Made by a program: the position numbers and the translations under genes. The notes beneath the pieces are model-generated. The model ran no database searches. It saw nothing but the letters and a program-made list of their open reading frames with translations, and was not told the origin of the DNA. This document shows, piece by piece, positions 38,461 through 48,739 of a stretch of DNA of 64,000 bases (the first letter of the stretch is position 1; each line of letters begins with the position of its first letter). The stretch spans positions 28,769 to 92,768 of the forward strand of contig CAMNPM010000004.1 in the NCBI GenBank assembly GCA_946548065.1, read 5' to 3'. Source of the stretch: an uncultured Prevotella sp. (GTDB lineage Bacteria; Bacteroidota; Bacteroidia; Bacteroidales; Bacteroidaceae).

Positions 38461-39432
38461 ATGAGGGATGCTATATTTCGTTTTAGCTTGACGCTGATAT
38501 GTATCTCTCATTTTCTTGCTTTCTCTTTTTCTCAATCTCTTTCGATGGTCGAACTGAATTGCGAGAACCTGTTCGACTATCGACATGACTCGCTGAAACA
38601 AGACACTGAATGGTTGCCTACATCAGTGCGTTCTTGGACTCCCGCCCGCTATTGGAGAAAACTGAATAGCATAGGACAGGTTATCCTGTCGTGCCAGCAG
38701 GAGGGGGTTCCCGACTTGGTAGCACTGGTCGAGGTGGAGAACGATAGCGTATTGTTCGACCTGACGCGCAGATCACTATTGCGCAATGCTGGTTATGAGT
38801 TTCTTATCACACAGTCGCCCGACCTTCGTGGCATTGACGTCGCGTTGCTCTACCAGTCCTTTAGCTTCCGACCGATATGCTACGATTATCTTGAGGTAGA
38901 ACCGCTGAAGGGAATGCGGCCTACACGCGACATCCTGTATGTCAAAGGCGAAATGAGGAACCTCGACACGTTGCACATTTTTGTGGTTCATGCTCCAAGC
39001 CGGTTTGGAGGTGAACGCCAGACGCGACCCTATCGACGGCAGGTGGCCGACCGGCTCATGACAGTTGTCAGAGGGCTTCCGCCAACGGCTCATATTGTTG
39101 TGGCTGGAGATTTCAACGACTATGCAGACAGCCCGGTACTTCTCTATCTGGAGCAAGAAGGATTCTGCAATGTCACCCGACAGGCAAAGGGATGGCACGG
39201 ACAGGCGCTTGGCACCTATTGTTACGAAGGGCGCTGGGAAAGTATAGACCACATTCTCGTCAGCAAGACGTTGGCAGCTTCTGTGCAGTCGGTATATGTG
39301 AATGATGCTCCATTCCTGCTGGAGGTTGATCGGCATTATGGTGGTTTCAAACCGCTGCGCACCTATAATGGCCTGCGCTATCAGCGGGGCTTCAGCGACC
39401 ACCTGCCTCTGGTGGTACACTTTGGTCTATAG
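38461..39432 (+). CDS. Endonuclease/exonuclease/phosphatase family protein
   Basis: VELNCENLFDYRHD; VVAGDFNDYADSPV; GFSDHLPLVVHF. Confidence 0.85.
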   Translation: MRDAIFRFSLTLICISHFLAFSFSQSLSMVELNCENLFDYRHDSLKQDTEWLPTSVRSWTPARYWRKLNSIGQVILSCQQEGVPDLVALVEVENDSVLFDLTRRSLLRNAGYEFLITQSPDLRGIDVALLYQSFSFRPICYDYLEVEPLKGMRPTRDILYVKGEMRNLDTLHIFVVHAPSRFGGERQTRPYRRQVADRLMTVVRGLPPTAHIVVAGDFNDYADSPVLLYLEQEGFCNVTRQAKGWHGQALGTYCYEGRWESIDHILVSKTLAASVQSVYVNDAPFLLEVDRHYGGFKPLRTYNGLRYQRGFSDHLPLVVHFGL

Positions 39433-39526
39433 GCTTTATATATATTAATGTACGCGTGGTAATTAGTGATTGCCTGTTAATATTGCTTTTCTGGGGGGCA
39501 AATTTGGATATTTCAGGAGATTTTCT

Positions 39527-39534
39527 TACCTTTG
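39527..39534 (+). promoter_or_regulatory. -7 element TACCTTTG, 5 nt before ATG 39540
   Basis: TACCTTTG-CAAAC-ATG. Confidence 0.65.
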
Positions 39535-39539
39535 CAAAC

Positions 39540-41063
39540 ATGAAGAATAGTAATCTGACAAAACGTTTTTTTTTAGTGTGTTTACTGGTGGCTAGTCTGA
39601 CAGTGCAGCTGCAGGCTCAGCCGAGTTTCAACAGTCGTCCCAAGCTGGTCGTTGGCATCGTGGTCGACCAAATGCGATGGGACTATCTGTCGCGCTATTA
39701 CGACCGCTTCGGGGGGGATGGGTTCCGTAGGCTGATAGACCAAGGCTTCTCGTTCAACAACTGCTTGATTAATTATGTTCCGACAGTGACGGCAATCGGA
39801 CATACGAGTGTCTATACGGGTAGCACACCAGCGTTTCATGGCATTTGCGGTAACAACTTCAGCATCGACGGACGAGCAGTCTATTGCTGCGATGATGCGA
39901 GTGTGATGCCTGTGGGTAGTGACAACAAGAAAGACGGTCAGATGTCTCCTGTCAACCTGTTGACCACCACCATCGGTGACCAGCTGCGACTGCACACTGA
40001 CTTCCGTGCTAAGGTCATTGGGGTGTCGTATAAGGACCGTGCGGCAATCCTGCCTGCAGGACACTCGGCTAATGGTGCCTATTGGCTGGACCGGAAAAAT
40101 CGCTGTTTCATTACCAGTACCTATTATATGACTGAACTGCCTGAGTGGGCAAAGGTGTTTAATCACGATTTGAAGAACAACGAGGAGTTCAAGCGTTTGG
40201 GGCAGGATATCGGTTTGTCGCCTGAAGCAGGACATATCACTGTCGATATGGCCATTGCTGCCTTACGGGGTGAGAAGCTGGGGCAGGGTAGTGAGACCGA
40301 CATGTTGTGTGTGAGCTTTTCTCAGACCGATGTTATCGGTCATAAGTGGAGCACACGCGGGGAACATACCGACGAGGCTTATATGGGCGTAGACCGCGAT
40401 TTGGCTAAGCTCTTTCAGGTTCTCGACGAGAAGGTGGGCAAAGGTCAGTATCTGGTATTTCTTACTGCCGATCATGGAGCAGCCCACAATAGCCAGTTTA
40501 TGGTAGACAATCGGCTGCATGGTGGTCAATGGCTGTCGCGTGAGGTACGTGCTGACTTGGAGAAGTATATTGCTGATAAATTGGGCAACCGGCAGCCTGT
40601 GGTAGAGGCCATCCGCGACTACCGCTTTTACCTCGACCATGCCGCCATCGCCCAGCAGGGCCTCGACCTGCAACGAGTGAAAGACCTGGCCATCGAATTC
40701 TTGCGCAAGAGTCCATACCTGTCGTTCGTTGTAGACTTCGAGAAGGCAGCCTATGCACCGATTCCTCCCGTTTTGCGTGAACGTATCTTGATGGGATATC
40801 ATTATCGCCGCTCAGGTGACATCATCGTTGTGGTGGAACCTGGGTTCTATGAGTTTGGCCCTTGGTCGTCGCCAGTGGGAACCACTCATGGAGAATGGAA
40901 TCCCTACGATGCTCACATACCTCTGCTGTTTTATGGGTGGCAGGTTCCGCATGGACAATCGGAAGCTGAAGTATACATCACAGATATAGCACCTACGGTC
41001 TGTTCGTTGTTACATATTCAACAACCTAATGCTTGTGTAGGGCGCGCTCTGAAATTTAATTGA
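39540..41063 (+). CDS. Alkaline phosphatase superfamily (PafA-like) protein
   Basis: Signal MKNSNLTKRFFLVCLLVASLTVQLQAQ; KLVVGIVVDQMRWDYLSRYYDRFGGDGFRRL; FLTADHGAAHNSQFM; start moved from 39456. Confidence 0.88.
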   Translation: MKNSNLTKRFFLVCLLVASLTVQLQAQPSFNSRPKLVVGIVVDQMRWDYLSRYYDRFGGDGFRRLIDQGFSFNNCLINYVPTVTAIGHTSVYTGSTPAFHGICGNNFSIDGRAVYCCDDASVMPVGSDNKKDGQMSPVNLLTTTIGDQLRLHTDFRAKVIGVSYKDRAAILPAGHSANGAYWLDRKNRCFITSTYYMTELPEWAKVFNHDLKNNEEFKRLGQDIGLSPEAGHITVDMAIAALRGEKLGQGSETDMLCVSFSQTDVIGHKWSTRGEHTDEAYMGVDRDLAKLFQVLDEKVGKGQYLVFLTADHGAAHNSQFMVDNRLHGGQWLSREVRADLEKYIADKLGNRQPVVEAIRDYRFYLDHAAIAQQGLDLQRVKDLAIEFLRKSPYLSFVVDFEKAAYAPIPPVLRERILMGYHYRRSGDIIVVVEPGFYEFGPWSSPVGTTHGEWNPYDAHIPLLFYGWQVPHGQSEAEVYITDIAPTVCSLLHIQQPNACVGRALKFN

Positions 41064-41168
41064 GACTTGGCGAAACAATTTCTACAATAAAGTGCTGATA
41101 TTATGAGATTTATTCTGTACCTTTGCAGCCGAATAATACAGAAATAGCTAAATTTAAGCGCTGAAGGT

Positions 41169-41381
41169 ATGAACATAGGTAAGCACATTGAAGAAGTTTT
41201 GAGAAAGCAGGGCAGATCTGCGCAGTGGCTGGCTTCAGAAATTCCCTGCGAGCGAACGAATGTCTACAACATCTTTAAAAGAAAGAGTCTGGACGTGCGT
41301 CTGCTGATGAGAATCAGTATTATTCTGGAATACGATTTCTTTGCGGAACTATCGCAGGAAGCGTTTCCCAAGACTAAATGA
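41169..41381 (+). CDS. Small HTH DNA-binding protein
   Basis: 70 aa, GKHIEEVLRKQGRSAQWLASEIPCERTNVYNIFKRKSLDVRLLMRISIIL. Confidence 0.75.
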   Translation: MNIGKHIEEVLRKQGRSAQWLASEIPCERTNVYNIFKRKSLDVRLLMRISIILEYDFFAELSQEAFPKTK

Positions 41382-41386
41382 TACAG

Positions 41387-41420
41387 GCCGTTACCTTTGA
41401 GGTAACGGCTTTTATTTTCT
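41387..41420 (+). terminator. Rho-independent terminator
   Basis: GCCGTTACC-TTTGA-GGTAACGGC-TTTTATTTTCTTT. Confidence 0.85.
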
Positions 41421-41532
41421 TTATTTTTCCAGTTTTTATTCAAATTATTCTTCCTATATTCTTCATTATTCATTTTTTATTTGTAACTTTGCATCCGCTT
41501 AAGCGAGTACAATATTATAATATTATATTTTT

Positions 41533-41883
41533 ATGAACTTTACTTTGTTAATTACCGTCTTGTTGACGGCTGTAACATTGGTGGCAGGAGCTTACGTTGT
41601 TGCTAAGCTCATAGGACCCCGTTCTTATAACAAAGTGAAAGGCGAACCCTACGAGTGTGGTATTCCCACTCACGGCTCGTCTTGGCTTCCTGTAAGCGTG
41701 GGATTCTATCTGTTTGCTATCTTGTTCCTGATGTTCGACGTGGAGACAGTTTTTCTGTACCCGTGGGCAGTAGTTGTAAAGGAATTCGGTGCTGCCGCAT
41801 TGATGAGCATCGGATTCTTTTTGGTTGTTCTGGTGCTGGGCTTGGCTTATGCCTGGCGGAAAGGAGACTTGGAATGGAAGTAA
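41533..41883 (+). CDS. nuoA: NADH-quinone oxidoreductase subunit A
   Basis: ECGIPTHGSSWLPVSVGFYLFAILFLMFDVETVFLYPWAV. Confidence 0.95.
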   Translation: MNFTLLITVLLTAVTLVAGAYVVAKLIGPRSYNKVKGEPYECGIPTHGSSWLPVSVGFYLFAILFLMFDVETVFLYPWAVVVKEFGAAALMSIGFFLVVLVLGLAYAWRKGDLEWK

Positions 41884-42608
41884 GAAAACCGCACATCAAG
41901 AGTATTCCCTACGAGGAGTGGAATGACAACACCTCGCTGGAGAAGATTATTGACGAGCTCCATGAGGGCGGAGTCAATGTGGTGACTGGTTCGCTTGACC
42001 AGCTGATTAACTGGGGCCGTTCCAACTCGCTGTGGTCGCTTACCTTTGCTACTTCGTGCTGTGGCATCGAGTTTATGGCTTGCGGCTGCTCCCGTTACGA
42101 CTTTGCACGTTTCGGTTTCGAGGTGACGCGAAACTCACCTCGCCAGGCCGACTTGATTATGTGTGCAGGAACCATAACTCACAAAATGGCACCTGCATTG
42201 AAGCGTTTGTACGATGAGATGGCTGAGCCTAAATACGTGATTGCTGTTGGTGGATGTGCCATCAGCGGTGGACCGTTCAAGTCGAGCTATCATGTGGTGA
42301 AGGGTATCGAGGAGATTGTACCGGTAGATGTGTTCATTCCCGGCTGTCCTCCACGCCCAGAGGCTATCATGTATGGCATGATGCAGTTGCAGCGTAAGGT
42401 GAAGATTGAGAAATTCTTCGGTGGTGTCAACCATAAGCAGACAGCAGCAGAGAAAGAGTTGGGCGTGTCGAATGAAGAGCTGATCTTCCGCAATAAGTTG
42501 GGCGACCACCGCCGCGAGCCTATTGTGGTGACCGATGTCCCCAAGGAGTTTACGGACGAACTGAAGAATTCAAGTGTTGAAGAATTGAAGAAGGAGGACA
42601 AGGCATGA
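41874..42608 (+). CDS. nuoB: NADH-quinone oxidoreductase subunit B
   Basis: LWSLTFATSCCGIEFMA..DLIMCAGTITHKMAP..GGCAISGGPF..PVDVFIPGCPPRPEAI; true ATG 41874. Confidence 0.95.
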   Translation: MEVRKPHIKSIPYEEWNDNTSLEKIIDELHEGGVNVVTGSLDQLINWGRSNSLWSLTFATSCCGIEFMACGCSRYDFARFGFEVTRNSPRQADLIMCAGTITHKMAPALKRLYDEMAEPKYVIAVGGCAISGGPFKSSYHVVKGIEEIVPVDVFIPGCPPRPEAIMYGMMQLQRKVKIEKFFGGVNHKQTAAEKELGVSNEELIFRNKLGDHRREPIVVTDVPKEFTDELKNSSVEELKKEDKA

Positions 42609-44218
42609 AACTGGAATTCTTATCATTCGATTTTGACAAGTTCGCTCAGCAGATGCAGAACTTGAAAAGCCAGAAGGGTTTCGACTATCTGGTGACCATC
42701 GTGGGTGAAGACTTCGGATCCGAAGAGGGTCTGGGGTGTATCTATATCCTGGAGAATAGCCAGACCCATGAGCGTTGCTCGGTGAAGCAGCTGGCCAAGA
42801 CACAGGTTTGCGGCGACGGCATCGCTTCCAATGGTGCCGGTGAGACCGACGGACAGCTTATCCCCTATATCCCCACCGTATCGCATATATGGCGTGTTGC
42901 CGACTTGTTGGAGCGTGAGGTATATGACTTCTTTGGCATTGTGTTCTTGGGACATCCCGACATGCGTCGTCTGTTCCTGAGAAGCGATTTCAAGGGCTAT
43001 CCCTTCAGGAAGGACTGGAAATTCAACGATGAGTATACCCTTGAAGACGATGTAGAACCCGACTATGGTCTGGAGTATTTCCTCGACAAGGACGGCAATC
43101 TGCAGTCTAAGCAGAACAAGCTGTTCACGGCCGACGACTATGTCATCAACATCGGTCCGCAGCACCCCTCTACTCATGGAGTGCTCCGTCTGCAGACAGT
43201 GCTCGACGGTGAGACTGTGAAGCGTGTCTACCCGCATCTGGGCTATATCCATCGCGGTATCGAGAAGATGTGCGAGTCGATGACTTATCCCCAGACACTG
43301 GCACTGACCGACCGTCTGAACTATCTCTCCGCCATGATGCACCGCCATGCATTGGTAGGTGTCATAGAAGAGGGTATGGGTGTGGAACTGACCGACCGCA
43401 TCAAGTATATCCGCACCATCATGGACGAGTTGCAGCGAATCGACTCCCACCTGTTGTATGTGGGTTGCTGCGCTCAGGATATGGGTGCTTTGACAGCCTT
43501 CCTCTACTCCATGCGCGACCGTGAGCATGTGCTCAACTGCATGGAGGAGACCACGGGTGGCCGTCTGATTCAGAACTACTACCGCATCGGTGGCTTGCAG
43601 GATGATATCGATCCTAACTTCGTGAAGAACGTGAAGGACTTGGTGAAGTATCTGAAGCCTATGATTCAGGAGTATGTCGATGTGTTTGGCGACAACGTGA
43701 TTACTCACAACCGTTTCGAGAAGGTGGGACCGATGTCGCTCGACGATTGCATCTCGTATGCTGTTACAGGTCCTGCCGGTCGTGCTTCTGGTTGGAAGAA
43801 TGACGTGCGCAAGAATCATCCTTATGATATGTATGACAAGGTAGAGTGGGAGCAGGTTACGATGAACGGTTGCGATACGATGGACCGTTATACTTGCCAT
43901 ATCACTGAGATGTATCAGAGCCTGCATATCATAGAGCAGCTGATAGACAACATTCCCGAGGGCGACTTCTATGTGAAGCAGAAGCCCATCATCAAGGTTC
44001 CTGAGGGACAGTGGTACTTCTCTGTCGAAGGTGCCAGCGGTGAGTTCGGTGTCTATCTCGACTCGCGTGGAGACAAGTCACCCTATCGCTTGAAGATGCG
44101 TCCCATGGGTCTCTCGCTCACCGGAGCACTTGATCCCATGTTGCGCGGACAGAAGATTGCCGACCTCGTTGCTACCGGTGCTGCTATCGACTTTGTGATT
44201 CCTGATATCGACAGATAA
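42605..44218 (+). CDS. nuoCD: NADH-quinone oxidoreductase fused subunits C/D
   Basis: NuoC-like N-terminus plus NuoD NIGPQHPSTHGVLRL..YIHRGIEKMCES; 537 aa single ORF. Confidence 0.95.
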   Translation: MKLEFLSFDFDKFAQQMQNLKSQKGFDYLVTIVGEDFGSEEGLGCIYILENSQTHERCSVKQLAKTQVCGDGIASNGAGETDGQLIPYIPTVSHIWRVADLLEREVYDFFGIVFLGHPDMRRLFLRSDFKGYPFRKDWKFNDEYTLEDDVEPDYGLEYFLDKDGNLQSKQNKLFTADDYVINIGPQHPSTHGVLRLQTVLDGETVKRVYPHLGYIHRGIEKMCESMTYPQTLALTDRLNYLSAMMHRHALVGVIEEGMGVELTDRIKYIRTIMDELQRIDSHLLYVGCCAQDMGALTAFLYSMRDREHVLNCMEETTGGRLIQNYYRIGGLQDDIDPNFVKNVKDLVKYLKPMIQEYVDVFGDNVITHNRFEKVGPMSLDDCISYAVTGPAGRASGWKNDVRKNHPYDMYDKVEWEQVTMNGCDTMDRYTCHITEMYQSLHIIEQLIDNIPEGDFYVKQKPIIKVPEGQWYFSVEGASGEFGVYLDSRGDKSPYRLKMRPMGLSLTGALDPMLRGQKIADLVATGAAIDFVIPDIDR

Positions 44219-44253
44219 TTAAGAGTTAAGAATAAAGAATTATAGAATATATG
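44217..44253. repeat. Heptamer array, nuoCD-nuoH junction
   Basis: AATTAAG AGTTAAG AATAAAG AATTATAG AATATATG. Confidence 0.75.
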
Positions 44254-45339
44254 TTCGACTTTTCTATCATAACACGATGGTTCGACGCTCTCCTGAGAGA
44301 CACATTGGGTCTGGGAGATTTTCTGTCGATATTGATTGAGTGCGTGCTGGTAGGCGTTGCCATCCTTGTGGGATATGCGCTGATAGCCATCGTACTGATA
44401 TTTATGGAGCGTAAGGTGTGTGCCTATTTCCAGTGTCGCTTAGGCCCGATGCGTGTAGGCCCCTGGGGCTTGCTGCAGGTGTTTGCCGATGTGCTGAAGA
44501 TGCTCATCAAGGAGATTTTCTTCGTCGACCGTGCCGACAAGTTGCTCTATGCCGTTGCTCCGCTGCTGGTGATTGTTGGCTCTGTGGGGGCTTTCTCGTT
44601 CTTGCCTTGGAACAACGGAGCCACTGTGCTCGACTTCAATGTAGGCGTGTTCCTGCTTACCGCCATCTCATCGATAGGCGTGGTAGGCATCTTCCTCGCC
44701 GGATGGGGCTCTAACAACAAGTACTCGGTAGTCTCAGCCATGCGTGGTGCCGTGCAGATGATATCCTACGAGATGTCGCTCTGTCTTTGTCTCATCACGG
44801 CTGTCATCTTGACGGGTACCATGCAGATGAGTGGCATCGTTGAGGCTCAGACTGGTCCTTGGAAGTGGCTTATCTTCCAGGGACATGTGCCTGCCATCAT
44901 CGCCTTCCTCGTCTTCCTCGTGGCTGGTAATGCTGAGGCCAACCGTGGCCCGTTCGATATGGCAGAGGCAGAGAGCGAGCTCACGGCCGGTCATCATACT
45001 GAGTATTCGGGTATGGGCTTCGGATTCTTCTATCTGGCTGAGTTCCTCAACCTCTTTATCATTGCAGGCATTGCTGCTACCGTGTTCCTCGGTGGCTGGG
45101 CACCCGTCAACATCGGTGTCGCTGCTTTCGATCAGGTGATGAACTATATCCCGGGCATCGTCTGGTTCATGGGTAAGGCCTTTGCGCTGGTGTGGATTCT
45201 GATGTGGATCAAATGGACATTCCCCCGTCTGCGTATCGACCAGATTCTGAAGCTGGAATGGAAGTATCTCATGCCGCTGGGACTCATCAACCTGGTGCTG
45301 ATGACTATTGTAGTGGCTTTAGGCTTATATATTAAATAA
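44251..45339 (+). CDS. nuoH: NADH-quinone oxidoreductase subunit H
   Basis: MERKVCAYFQCRLGPMRVGPWGLLQVFADVLKM; NRGPFDMAEAESELTAGHHTEYSGM. Confidence 0.95.
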   Translation: MFDFSIITRWFDALLRDTLGLGDFLSILIECVLVGVAILVGYALIAIVLIFMERKVCAYFQCRLGPMRVGPWGLLQVFADVLKMLIKEIFFVDRADKLLYAVAPLLVIVGSVGAFSFLPWNNGATVLDFNVGVFLLTAISSIGVVGIFLAGWGSNNKYSVVSAMRGAVQMISYEMSLCLCLITAVILTGTMQMSGIVEAQTGPWKWLIFQGHVPAIIAFLVFLVAGNAEANRGPFDMAEAESELTAGHHTEYSGMGFGFFYLAEFLNLFIIAGIAATVFLGGWAPVNIGVAAFDQVMNYIPGIVWFMGKAFALVWILMWIKWTFPRLRIDQILKLEWKYLMPLGLINLVLMTIVVALGLYIK

Positions 45340-45375
45340 GTAAACTAGAAATGCTAGCGATACTAGTTAAACTAG
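45340..45375. repeat. Nonamer array (4 x 9 bp, CTAG core), nuoH-nuoI junction
   Basis: GTAAACTAG AAATGCTAG CGATACTAG TTAAACTAG. Confidence 0.85.
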
Positions 45376-45382
45376 AAAAACA

Positions 45383-45928
45383 ATGGAAGAAAATAAAACA
45401 TATTTCGGAGAAATAGGACACGGCTTGAAGACGCTGGCTACGGGCATGAAGGTGACCTGGAAGGAATACTTCAAGGACTTCTTCACCAACAAGTCTACCG
45501 AGCAGTATCCTGAAAACCGCAAGACGACGCTGCATGTTTCCAGCCGCCACCGTGGACGCTTGGTGTTCAAACGCAACGAGGATGGTTCATATAAGTGTAC
45601 GGCTTGTACATTGTGTGAGAAATCTTGCCCCAACGGCACCATCAAGATTGTGAGCCACATGGCAGAAGATCCTGAGACGGGCAAGAAGAAAAAGGTGCTG
45701 GATGATTATCTGTACGACCTGGGCGACTGTATGTTCTGTCAACTCTGTACCAACGCCTGCAACTTCGATGCTATCGAGTTTACCAACGATTTCGAGAACG
45801 CGGTTTTCGATCGCAGCAAGCTGGTACTCCATCTGGACAAGGAAGTGTACAAAGGTGGTTCGCTGCCCCATCTGATTGATGGCGGAGCTCCGCTGACAGT
45901 CGGTAAGTTTAACACTAAAACGAAGTAA
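45383..45928 (+). CDS. nuoI: NADH-quinone oxidoreductase subunit I (2[4Fe-4S])
   Basis: KCTACTLCEKSCPNGTIKI; DLGDCMFCQLCTNACNFDAI. Confidence 0.93.
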   Translation: MEENKTYFGEIGHGLKTLATGMKVTWKEYFKDFFTNKSTEQYPENRKTTLHVSSRHRGRLVFKRNEDGSYKCTACTLCEKSCPNGTIKIVSHMAEDPETGKKKKVLDDYLYDLGDCMFCQLCTNACNFDAIEFTNDFENAVFDRSKLVLHLDKEVYKGGSLPHLIDGGAPLTVGKFNTKTK

Positions 45929-45934
45929 AAGACT

Positions 45935-46456
45935 ATGGCAAATATGATTATGTTTTGCATTCTCGCCGTTGTCATCCTCGGTTCTGCCGTGATGTGTGTG
46001 ACAACGACGCGCATTATGCGAGCCGCTACATTCATGTTGTTTGTGCTCTTTGGTGTGGCAGGTCTTTACTTCCTGCTCGACTATACCTATCTGGGTGCTG
46101 CCCAGATATCGGTCTATGCCGGTGGCGTGACCATGATTTATGTCTTCGCCATCCAGCTCGTTTCCAAGCGCACCCTGCAGGGCCTCACTGAGCGCATCAA
46201 GTGCAGTCGCGCCATCTGGGGTGGTCTGCTTGCAGTCATCGGATGTGCTACGGTCGTCCTGGTGCTGCTCAAGAATCAGTTCTTGTTTGTTGGAAATGCA
46301 GTCCCCGATGCCGAGTTGCCTATGAAGACCATCGGTAAGGCTTTGGTTGGTTCTGGCCGTTATGAGTATGTGCTGGCCTTCGAGTTCATCTCGCTGTTCC
46401 TGTTGGCATGTATCATTGGCGGTTTGGTTGTTTCACGTAAAGAGGAGGAGAAGTAA
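45935..46456 (+). CDS. nuoJ: NADH-quinone oxidoreductase subunit J
   Basis: LFGVAGLYFLLDYTYLGAAQISVYAGGVTMIYVFAI. Confidence 0.93.
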   Translation: MANMIMFCILAVVILGSAVMCVTTTRIMRAATFMLFVLFGVAGLYFLLDYTYLGAAQISVYAGGVTMIYVFAIQLVSKRTLQGLTERIKCSRAIWGGLLAVIGCATVVLVLLKNQFLFVGNAVPDAELPMKTIGKALVGSGRYEYVLAFEFISLFLLACIIGGLVVSRKEEEK

Positions 46457-46459
46457 ACT

Positions 46460-46768
46460 ATGGTACCTGTTGAATGTTATTTTGTGCTCAGTGCACTGTT
46501 GTTCTTTATCGGTGTCTTCGGCTTCGTCACTCGTCGCAACCTCATTGCTATGCTCATCTCTGTCGAGCTGGTGCTCAATGCCGTCGACCTCAACTTTGCC
46601 GCTTTCAACCGTCTGCTTTTCCCTGGCTCTATGGAGGGAATGTTCATGACGCTCTTCTCCATCGGTGTATCTGCTGCTGAGTCGGCAGTGGCCATTGCTA
46701 TCATCATCAATGTCTACCGCAACTTCCATAGCGACAGCGTTGACAGTATCACTGAAATGAAGTGGTAA
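46460..46768 (+). CDS. nuoK: NADH-quinone oxidoreductase subunit K
   Basis: LIAMLISVELVLNAVDLNFAAFNR; AAESAVAIAIIINVYR. Confidence 0.95.
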   Translation: MVPVECYFVLSALLFFIGVFGFVTRRNLIAMLISVELVLNAVDLNFAAFNRLLFPGSMEGMFMTLFSIGVSAAESAVAIAIIINVYRNFHSDSVDSITEMKW

Positions 46769-46813
46769 GGGATAAGAAATAAAGAATGTATAAACTGAAT
46801 AATTAAAGTTTTT
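46769..46813. repeat. Degenerate AT-rich short repeat, nuoK-nuoL junction
   Basis: GGATAAG AAATAAAG AATGTAT.. ..AATTAAAG resembles the 44217 heptamers. Confidence 0.4.
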
Positions 46814-48736
46814 ATGGATATATATAGTTATTCCTTCCTGATTCTTCTGCTGCCTGCGCTCTCCTTCGTGATTCTTGCGCTGGCGGGTATGAAGATGTCG
46901 CATAAGACCGCAGGCCTTATCGGCACCACCTCGTTAGGATTGGTTACCGTGCTGTCCTATCTGACGGCTTTCGCCTATTTCGGAGGCGACCGTCTGGCTA
47001 ATGGCACATTCCCCACATTGGTTCCCTACAACTTCACCTGGCTGCCGCTGGGCAACCTACACTTCGACATGGGCATCCTGCTGGATCCTATCTCGGTGAT
47101 GATGCTCATCGTCATCAGCACGGTGTCGTTTATGGTACATGTCTATTCCTTCGGCTATATGCACGGTGAGAAGGGTTTCCAGCGTTACTACGCCTTCCTC
47201 TCGCTGTTCACCATGTCGATGCTCGGACTGGTGCTTGCCACCAATATCTTCCAGATGTACACTTTCTGGGAACTGGTGGGCGTCAGCTCTTATCTGCTCA
47301 TCGGTTTCTACTATCCGCTGAAGCCGGCCATAGCAGCATCCAAGAAAGCATTTATCGTGACGCGCTTTGCCGATATGTTCTTCCTTATCGGTATTCTGCT
47401 CTTCGGTTTCTATTCCGGTACGTTCTCATTCGACTTCACCGTCGAGGGTTCGGTACGCGAGTATGCCGGTGCTGCCTTCGTCCTGCCTACTGCCCTGGTG
47501 CTGATGTTCATTGGTGGTGCCGGTAAGTCGGCCATGTTCCCGCTGCACATTTGGCTGCCCGACGCTATGGAGGGTCCTACGCCTGTCTCCGCACTCATCC
47601 ATGCCGCTACGATGGTGGTGGCCGGTGTGTTCCAGATTGCACGTATGTTCCCCTTGTGGATCAATTACGCACCCTCGTCACTGAGCATTGTGGTCTGGGT
47701 GGGTGTATTCACCGCTTTCTATGCTGCCGCTGTGGCGTGTGCACAGAGTGACATCAAGCGTGTGCTGGCTTTCTCCACCATCTCGCAGATTGCCTTCATG
47801 ATGGTGGCTCTCGGTGTTTGTCTGCCCGGACATCATGGCGCCGTGCTCGACAACCACGCTCAGCTGGGCTATATGGCCTCGATGTTCCACCTGTTCACTC
47901 ACGCCATGTTCAAGGCTTGCTTGTTCCTTGGGGCCGGATGCATCATTCATGCTGTCCACAGCAACGAGATGTCGATGATGGGTGGCTTGCGCAAGTACAT
48001 GCCTATCACTCACATCACGTTCCTCATTTCATGTCTGGCCATTGCCGGTATTCCACCGTTCTCGGGATTCTTCTCGAAGGATGAGATCCTGACTGCCTGC
48101 ATGCAGTACAGTCCTGTCTGCGGTTGGATTATGACGGGTGTGGCTGCGATGACGGCATTCTATATGTTCCGCCTTTACTACGGCATCTTCTGGGGAACAG
48201 AGAATAAGGAGGCTCATGCTCATCATACACCCCACGAGGCACCGTGGACCATGACCTTCCCGCTGATATTCCTTTCGGTGGTCACCTGTCTGTGTGGCTT
48301 CCTGCCCTTCGGACACTTCGTGTCTGCCAGCGGTCAGGCCTACGACATCCACCTCGACTGGACCGTTGCAGGAACCTCTATTGTCATAGCAGTCTGCTCC
48401 ATCTGTCTGGCCACCTATATATATAAAGGTGAGTCGCAGCCCGTTGCCGACCGTCTGTTCAAGACGTTCCCACGTCTGCACCAGGCAGCCTACAAGCGCT
48501 TCTATCAGGATGAGATCTGGCAGTATGTCACTCACCGCATCATCTTCCGCTGCATCTCCAAGCCCGTGGCCTGGTTCGACCGCCACGTGGTTGACGGAAC
48601 GTTCAATTTCTTGGCCTGGGGTGCCAACGAGGCCGGTGAGAGCCTCCGTCCCTGGCAGAGCGGTGATGTGCGCCAGTATGCTGTGTGGTTCCTCACGGGA
48701 ACGGTGGCTTTAACGCTGGTTCTTTTGGCGGTTTAA
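46814..48736 (+). CDS. nuoL: NADH-quinone oxidoreductase subunit L
   Basis: 640 aa; FWELVGVSSYLLIGFYYPLKPA; PLHIWLPDAMEGPTPVSALIHAATMV. Confidence 0.96.
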   Translation: MDIYSYSFLILLLPALSFVILALAGMKMSHKTAGLIGTTSLGLVTVLSYLTAFAYFGGDRLANGTFPTLVPYNFTWLPLGNLHFDMGILLDPISVMMLIVISTVSFMVHVYSFGYMHGEKGFQRYYAFLSLFTMSMLGLVLATNIFQMYTFWELVGVSSYLLIGFYYPLKPAIAASKKAFIVTRFADMFFLIGILLFGFYSGTFSFDFTVEGSVREYAGAAFVLPTALVLMFIGGAGKSAMFPLHIWLPDAMEGPTPVSALIHAATMVVAGVFQIARMFPLWINYAPSSLSIVVWVGVFTAFYAAAVACAQSDIKRVLAFSTISQIAFMMVALGVCLPGHHGAVLDNHAQLGYMASMFHLFTHAMFKACLFLGAGCIIHAVHSNEMSMMGGLRKYMPITHITFLISCLAIAGIPPFSGFFSKDEILTACMQYSPVCGWIMTGVAAMTAFYMFRLYYGIFWGTENKEAHAHHTPHEAPWTMTFPLIFLSVVTCLCGFLPFGHFVSASGQAYDIHLDWTVAGTSIVIAVCSICLATYIYKGESQPVADRLFKTFPRLHQAAYKRFYQDEIWQYVTHRIIFRCISKPVAWFDRHVVDGTFNFLAWGANEAGESLRPWQSGDVRQYAVWFLTGTVALTLVLLAV

Positions 48737-48739
48737 TAA

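Noticed and set aside
42623-43927. 434-aa minus-strand ORF
   Set aside because: Antisense to nuoCD, a codon-bias artefact.
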